Positions 57,801 through 64,000 of a stretch of DNA of 64,000 bases are shown in pieces. The stretch's first letter is position 1. The number at the start of each line of letters is the position of its first letter. Position numbers and translations under genes: made by a program. The DNA is from Whalleya microplaca (lineage: Eukaryota > Ascomycota > Sordariomycetes > Xylariales > Xylariaceae). Under the pieces are notes generated by a model, which saw only the letters and a list, made by a program, of their open reading frames with translations, had not been told where the DNA came from and did not search any database. The stretch lies in assembly GCA_022497155.1 (NCBI GenBank), contig MU385758.1, positions 186,001 through 250,000 of the forward strand, written 5' to 3'.

Positions 57801-59866
57801 TGGAGAGAGCGACGTTCTAAAAAACAAAAAGGGATCGATCTGGGAGTTTCTAACTAGGGAGAAGTTACTGGACGTTCTGAAAGGGGGTATGTATAGGGGG
57901 CATGCGGTCAATGCGATGCGGTGATTGCTAGGTCATGGCATAGCATGGCAAAAAATTAAAGCGAAACGAAACGACGAGCGAGGTATGCATGCATGCATGT
58001 TGGCAACTGAAGAGCTCGTTACTTAGTTCATCCAGGCTAGGGAATGAATGCGATTTTCTGCCGCGAGGTGAAAGATGGAGAGATTCATATTAGAGGATAT
58101 TGGTCTTGTGAAGTGGTGACTTAAGTTTTATGCTGCTGAGTGAAGCTAACTTGACCTTGACTGTTCATGTCGATTTCGCGACTTAAATGACCCCCTATCT
58201 CTAGAATATGCTCTGGGGACGTATATATCTAGGTATGGAGTATTGCAAAGCTAAAAGCCTGGATGACTTATAATCCTATCCATTCGCCTACGAAGCTGTA
58301 CTCTTATTCCCCCTTTCGCTCCCTTCACACCTCCGCTGGTAAATGTCTAATATCTCCCGCCATCTCCCCTCAATGCTCTTGGGAGCTTGAACAAACGAAC
58401 ACCTGAGATAGCGGGTGAACTTCAATGAGGTCAAGTCTTCCATGTCCTGCCTTTTCTAAACTGTTCACCCTGGGCTCAAGGAGTAAGTGTAGTGTATGGT
58501 GTTATTATGTCTGAGCTTTAGTTCACCTACTTCAAACTCTGTAGGCGGTTTTGCTGAAGATGGAAGAGATTAACATTAAGGATACCATGGCGGGGTTAAC
58601 AGAGTTGGTGCTGAGGTTGGCGATTTGGCTGGGGAAATGGAACAGGGTGATAGCGGCTTGAGGTAGATTTATTGGGTTTCGGGTCGCCTTGTCTTTTAGT
58701 GTCGAGTAGAAACTCTGAAGAAATGACGTTGTATTAAATGTATAGTTTCCTCTCATTTCTCCTGTGAAGAATGACAAAGTATCCTGGGACCACAGCCGAG
58801 ATTTCTAGAGGCGTAGAACACACAACATAAGACGCCTAGTAATTTCCATAACAGCTTGTTAGGGACTTGAGCAGTACGACTCTAAGCCATGAGACTTGGT
58901 CCATGTAGCTTGTAGAAAGGCTGCGAGGCAATATATCGATAAAGGTTTAAGTCACACAGTCGAAGGTCATAAATGTAACCTCGATTCAGCTTGAAGGAAT
59001 CCAAGCGCAAGATGTGCCAGATGCGTAAAAGGAGACGTCACGAACGCATGCTGTGGTGCTAGGTTAGTAGGATGTACCTAGGTAGTTGTCTCGTTGCCTT
59101 AATCTACAAGGACACCACTTCCCCGCTCTTGTGACAGGTCTAGACCGTTAATCTGGGGTAATAAGAGGTAGGAGCTACCTAGGTTCAGTTCCTGCAATCG
59201 ATTTATTAGCTCATTTCAGCTTGCCAAATCAGGTTAGATGTCTTCTATACTACGTCGTACCTAACCTCAGTGGCTCAGCTGTAATTTTGCGGTTTCCTGT
59301 AGATATTCTCATGTATACTTTCTGATTTCTTATATTTTTTCAAGCATATGCTCGTTACAATCCTAGAACCATCAGTGTATCACTGATTCACCATATAAGG
59401 GCATACGATGGATCTTTGCCTACTCACTACCTAGGTAGAACAAATAGTATATACGCATACTAAGACTTATGTAGTCCTCGACGGAAGGGCCCTCTTCTAG
59501 GTTAGGGGTGCGTATGTCGAGAAAGTCCTTCTCCATCGATCAGATTCACATCAAGGCGTCCTGGTTCGGAACTCTATTGCAAAATAAAGTGGAAGCCTGT
59601 CAAAAGCGTCAAGTCTCACAGCTTGCACTTATATATATCAAACATTACAAGTTTGTGTTTCGGTTAGCCTAATCTGAGATATATATCTTGATTTCCATTT
59701 TGGTCGTTGAGGTGCCCAAGGTCTCGGCTGGTGATCACCCGATGACGAAGCCCTGGTCTTACAGCACTTAGGATTGTGCTACCTCTGACTCCATGCTACC
59801 CCACGATTCACGATTGGGGAACCTGGAGAGCAGCTGCATCTTTACCCGACTGAGTGGAGCCGACAA

Positions 59867-59874
59867 TATAAATA
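59867..59874 (+). promoter_or_regulatory. candidate TATA box of transporter gene
   Basis: TATAAATA about 184 nt upstream of the transporter ATG at 60058, same strand. Supported by sequence and spacing only. Confidence 0.4.
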
Positions 59875-60057
59875 CAGCACATTATCCCCGGATTCCACGT
59901 CGTATCGTCGTGCCAATCTGTACTAGCTCAGCCCAAGAAGCTCACCAACACTCGTGAAGAGATCTGCGGGGGCCTTGCGATAATCCTCGGGCAGCTTCAC
60001 TTAGTTTTCCCCAACACCAGGACGAAGAAGATACAGTACTGCTGGCTTCTACTCAAA

Positions 60058-62086
60058 ATGGCCATCTGGAAGCGCAAGGTAGCCGTCTCCGACGATACTG
60101 TCACGAGCGCCTACCACCTTACCAGCAGGCAGTCGCTAGTCCCTAACCTCCTTGGTGAGCGAGTCCAACTTCATGATGAGCTTCATCGCTGATAACGGGG
60201 ACTCTAGTTACCATCTTATTCTTTCTATGGGGGTTTGCCTATGGCCTTCTCGATGGTATGAAGCCCCATGAGTTGTTTCTCACTATCTATAGGGAACGGG
60301 CGTTAACCGAGTGCAATATAGTTCTCAACTCCCATTTCAAGAGTCTGCTCGATATCTCCTTCGCTCAGGCTTCTGGTCTCTCGGCTGCCTACTTCGGTGC
60401 CTACTTCATCTGCCCACCGACCATCTCGGGCTGGACGCTGCGTCGATGGGGATTCCGCATTACCTTCATGTCAGGGTTGGCTGTCCTCGCCATCGGTTGC
60501 CTTCTGTTCTGGCCTTCAGGGGTGAGACAGAGCTTCGGGGGGTTCTGCGGTAGCATGTTCGTCGTGGGTGCTGGACTGTCGACCCTCGAGACCGCTGCTG
60601 ATCCGTGAGTCCATCCCTTCTTACATGATTTCGCCTGCCTACTTCTACACATTGGGCTAGGACATACCTGCTCACATGGAATCCAAAGCTTCCTCGCCAT
60701 TTGCGGGCCTCCAAAGTACTCGGAAATTCGACTGAATCTCGCGCAAGCCGTCCAAGGCATCGGGTCTTTCGTCGCGCCGCTGCTCGCCGCTAAGGTCTTC
60801 TTTGCCAACACAGTCGACACCGGCGAGGGGCTCAGGAATGTGCAATGGGTTTACTTGGGCGTAGCCGGCTTCGTCGCCTTACTGATTGTCCTCTTCTTTC
60901 TGGCGCCGATGCCTGAGATCACCGACGCCGACATGAACGTCCAAGAGACCGAGATAGGGGAATACGACCCCGGCCCGTTGAGAAAGCAGTACAACTTGTT
61001 TCTCGCCGTATGGTCCCAGTTCTGCTATGTTGGTGCGCAGGTCGCGGTTGCGGTAAGTGTGAACCAGGTGTATTAAACCACGTGGTGGTACCATAGTTCC
61101 TTTTACTAGTATGGCTGACATCGTATGGCAGAACTACTTCATCCCTTTCTGCGTCGAAGCTGGGAGAGCTAAAGAAGATGCCTGTGAGTGTATTGTGTTA
61201 AGCCACAATAGTACTCACTTACTTACTCTCTATCCTAGCCAATCTTCTCGCCGTTGGTCAGGGCCTCTACGCCCTGAACCGTTTCGTTGCCGGGTTTCTG
61301 GGTACGTATATGTTCAGACCATAAACCTTCAATTCTGAGCTATCTCTGAAGTTCTGCGTTACCATAGTTGCTAACCTCTTTTATAGTATGCCACCCAGGC
61401 TCAATGGGGATTGACCCTTCGAAAGAGCATGACCCTTCCTAGTCCTGATATAGGAGACTAACATGAAGTAGATGATGATGCCCGCCTTCAAGCCGCGCTA
61501 CATCCTCGCCACCTATCTAGGATTGTGTTTCATCTTCGTCGTGCCTGCAATTACTACAGGCGGTACAACGTCTATTGCCATGTTAATTCTAGTTCTATGT
61601 TTTGAATCGGTAAGTATTTCGGTCTCATATCTATATATTTTGATAGTTGAATGTACTTATGACTTACCTTTCCCTCAGGCTTGCTTCGCGACTATTTTCA
61701 CACTTGGCCTGCGTGGACTTGGTCGGCACACGAAGTTCGGCGGCAGCTTGTTGGTAGCTGCTATTAGTGGAGGCATGGTGTTTCCACCTATGACAGGTGC
61801 AGTTGTAGACAGGGTGAATGCGCACACGGCAATGGTTATCCCGATGATGGGATACGTGCTCGCTTGGATGTAAGTCTCGCCCCTATATACTCCTATTTTG
61901 GTAGGGCAGTGAAGCTGACACCTGATCAGCTACCCGCTCTACGTCAACATCTGGAACCGCGCAGTCATGGACATACATCGTGCAACGAATATCGGCATCG
62001 AGCCCACGAGCGATAAGGCCCTCAATCTTGAACTGCAGACGTCGACTGCAGGGACCAAAGAAGCAGATACCAAAACGGGTGTTTGA
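60058..62086 (+). CDS. FucP-like MFS sugar transporter (one unresolved junction)
   Basis: Major facilitator of the L-fucose/glucose permease type, a proton-coupled sugar importer of the plasma membrane. Exons read as 60058-60154, 60208-60255, 60322-60604, 60689-61052, 61132-61183, 61239-61301, then 61472-61609, 61679-61869 and 61930-62086. Motifs: LFFLWGFAYGLLD, NSHFKSLLDISFAQAS, GLSAAYFGAYFI, GGFCGSMFVVGAGLSTLETAADP, VNIWNRAVMD. About 12 helices are present. Most junctions keep frame and match the family. Between 61301 (phase 1) and 61472 (phase 0, MMMPAFKPRYIL) no GT-AG or GC-AG choice I tried restores frame. There may be a missed tiny exon, an unusual splice site, a sequence error or an inactivating indel. 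The exon 61132-61183 supplies NYFIPFCVEAGRAKEDA. Confidence 0.82.
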
Positions 62087-63394
62087 TTGCGGTACCTACA
62101 TGTTTAATGGTAGCCAGCCGGCCTGATCGTTCGCCATGTGTCGAGGTGAGTGGTTTGAGAGTAATTACAATGAATCATGGCCTGCGAAGAAGATACATCA
62201 AAATAGTTGTCTGTCAATGATTCACAATGCTTAGGTCGAGAATCCGGCGTGGTTCGACGCAACTAGCTTTAAGGTCCTTGTTCAGCTCCAACTGCTACGT
62301 TGTAAGGGAACCGACGGTCCTCTCAAATATCTGAGGTATAATGGAATAAATACTTTTCACATGATTATTACTTGATCCAAACTGAAATCCTAAACCGTCT
62401 TGCAGGGTCAGAGGCAGTTCGATCCGTGAAGAGCTCTCAATATTCTACGTTAGTTCGGTGTGGACAGAAACTATATTTGGTGCAATCGCTACAAAATATC
62501 GGCATATAAACGAACTTAAGCTACCTTTATATGCGATTGACATTCGGGCAACTTTCATTATGTTTGTCCGTAAGGAAAAACACAGAAGTCTCCTGTCTTA
62601 GCACATGATATCCCAGTATACTACGTACCTTTCTTGTACGGCTCCGTTTAGAGTCTCGTTCGCAACTGTCGCGTCTCATCTAACTACTGGTGCTGTTGAC
62701 TCGGCGGCTTGCGACCCGGAATACATCGCGCTGATCCGTACCTGCCCATCCTGAAAGCCATGCTTTAATGTCGCAATAGCCGATGCACCGCTCTGCCGGG
62801 CCGGCATGCCATCAATAGCTCCATCATCGCGGCAGGCCCCCACAGTCATTTTCATCTAGGCGGACAACAGCTATAAGTCACGAGGTAGTATCGCTCAGCG
62901 GTCCGCAAGCTTCTAAGGTTGTCTTGGGGGGTGGTGACTTGCACTGGAGCGTTACATGCTCCGACTCTTAGCGCCGTAGTGCGCTGCGGCTCGCCGGTGA
63001 TTCTTTGTGTGACTAGTAGCCTTCCGAAATGAATACGGATATGCAACCTCCGCTGATCCCTCGCGGTGCTTCACTGTATCCAATCCGTTAGCATTACCAT
63101 AGCGCTATGATCTTTTCGGGAATCTGACCGTTGTTCTTCGGCACGGGGAATCCTTGTCAATTCTCATTGTCACCAATTATTGGAGGAGAATTCAGTCATA
63201 TGCTTGTTATCATGGGTGTCGACCCCGGTATGTCTACCATCGTGTGCTTGAAGGGTTGAAAGGGTGTATTTAGAGGGCTGTTGACACAATTGAGACAACT
63301 ATATGAGGCTTGACAATAACCTCGCACTGATTTCTGGATGATCGTCGTGGGATCAACGCTCAGCTTGTGATAAACGATCCTCTCGACTCCGACA
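62087..63394. other. intergenic, LPMO promoter region
   Basis: No gene recognised. Only short frames. The right end should hold the AA9 promoter. Confidence 0.5.
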
Positions 63395-64000
63395 ATGAAA
63401 TATATTTCTGCAGCTGCCATAGCGGCAAGCGCCAGTATCGCGGTCGCCCATACAATCTTTCTTCAACTTGAGGCCGATAGCGTTACATACCCAGTATCTC
63501 ATGCCATTAGAACGCCGACCTATGACGGCCCTATCAATGATGTGACGTCCAACGACCTTGCCTGCAATGGAGGTCCTAACCCTACTACACCCTCAGGGGA
63601 AATCATCGACATTGAAGCTGGATCTACGGTATGGCCTGACTGACACCATCTGCTAATATACTCATTCATGTCGATGCCTATTTTCTGGAAGCAGTATTAT
63701 ATTCCATCATTACTAGTGTTACATATGGAACCAGTCGCTTACCTTAACTCCCCAGGTCAATGCCATCTGGAGACATACACTGACATCCGGCCCTGACGAT
63801 GTCATGGATGCTAGCCACGTTGGGCCGACATTGGCGTATCTGAAGAAGGTCGACGATGCAACAAGCGACCCCGGATATGGCAGTGGCTGGTTAGTCACAT
63901 CTCTCTATATCATGTTCAACGCTGACCAATTACTTTTACCCAGGTTCAAGATCCAGGAAGATGGCTTCGAAAATGGCGTCTGGGGTACCTCTACAGTGAT
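63395..64000 (+). CDS. AA9 lytic polysaccharide monooxygenase (3' end outside window)
   Basis: Secreted copper enzyme that oxidatively cleaves cellulose or related glucans. Exons are 63395-63628, 63756-63889 and 63944 onward, cut by the window end after about 141 codons. Introns are 127 and 54 nt with standard sites. Residues 1-18 are a signal peptide ([18 protein letters not shown]). Cleavage exposes His1 (HTIFLQL), the first copper ligand of the histidine brace. The second brace histidine is in [15 protein letters not shown]. Conserved AA9 text includes [21 protein letters not shown] and GSGWFKIQEDG. Whether a CBM1 cellulose-binding tail follows cannot be seen. Expression of the family is usually induced by plant polymers. 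Confidence 0.93.

Larger units (their letters stand above)
57430..60057. other. 2.6-kb intergenic region
   Basis: No gene supported. Holds the eIF2A 3' end, a GGAAC pentanucleotide repeat, several GGTTCGGTC-like repeats and three copies of a palindrome with core ACCTAGGT (59075-59084, 59174-59184 partial, 59428-59437). The right end is the transporter promoter. Confidence 0.5.

Noticed and set aside
1..64000. tRNA genes, rRNA, CRISPR arrays and prokaryotic operon signals
   Set aside because: No cloverleaf with A and B boxes was found by eye, and no spaced direct-repeat arrays; the window is fungal nuclear DNA. A tRNA scan would settle the tRNA question.

Overview
This window is nuclear DNA of a filamentous ascomycete (Pezizomycotina, most likely Sordariomycetes). 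The evidence is the many short introns (about 48-155 nt) with GTRNGT donors, CTRAC-like branch sites and YAG acceptors, plus fungus-specific families: an AA9 lytic polysaccharide monooxygenase, NACHT-ankyrin NLR proteins, a reducing polyketide synthase relic, a ferric reductase and a FucP-type sugar transporter. No prokaryotic, organellar or viral signal was seen. All gene models were assembled by hand by joining frames at consensus splice sites. In nearly every complete model the coding length is an exact multiple of three, which supports the junctions.

Layout. 0-12 kb: a 5'-truncated NLR (DUF7708-NACHT-ankyrin), a Ras-like small GTPase, a long gene-poor stretch, and a single-pass membrane protein with an Apple/PAN-like exterior. 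13-18 kb: a decayed polyketide synthase (ER-KR-ACP portion only), split by a 492-bp Mutator-like MITE with a 9-bp target duplication and bounded upstream by a 335-bp TA-flanked MITE, in AT-rich sequence. 18-27 kb: a secreted GH18 chitinase, a MUP1-type amino acid permease, a TauD-like dioxygenase and a conserved unknown protein. 28-37 kb: a secreted FMN-dependent alpha-hydroxyacid oxidase with a 25-nt microexon, a ferric reductase, an SDR relic and an intact SDR with an in-frame GC-AG intron. 38-46 kb: a complete alpha/beta-hydrolase-NACHT-ankyrin NLR, an FAD monooxygenase and a secreted DUF4360-like protein. 48-54 kb: a pyridoxal-reductase-type aldo/keto reductase, a secreted heme peroxidase and a GNAT-like protein. 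55-64 kb: translation factor eIF2A, a FucP-like transporter with an unresolved frame break, and the 5' part of an AA9 LPMO cut by the window end.

How the genes may work together (inference). eIF2A and the Ras-like protein are housekeeping or signalling genes in an otherwise accessory neighbourhood. The two NLRs suggest non-self recognition functions. The secreted oxidase, heme peroxidase, AA9 LPMO and the ferric reductase share peroxide or iron redox chemistry, and with the chitinase and sugar transporter they fit a saprotrophic or plant-associated lifestyle. The methionine-type permease next to a TauD-like dioxygenase hints at organic sulfur use. I see no intact biosynthetic cluster. The most unusual structures are the MITE-interrupted polyketide synthase relic, the highly conserved ankyrin repeats, the microexon and the GC-AG intron.
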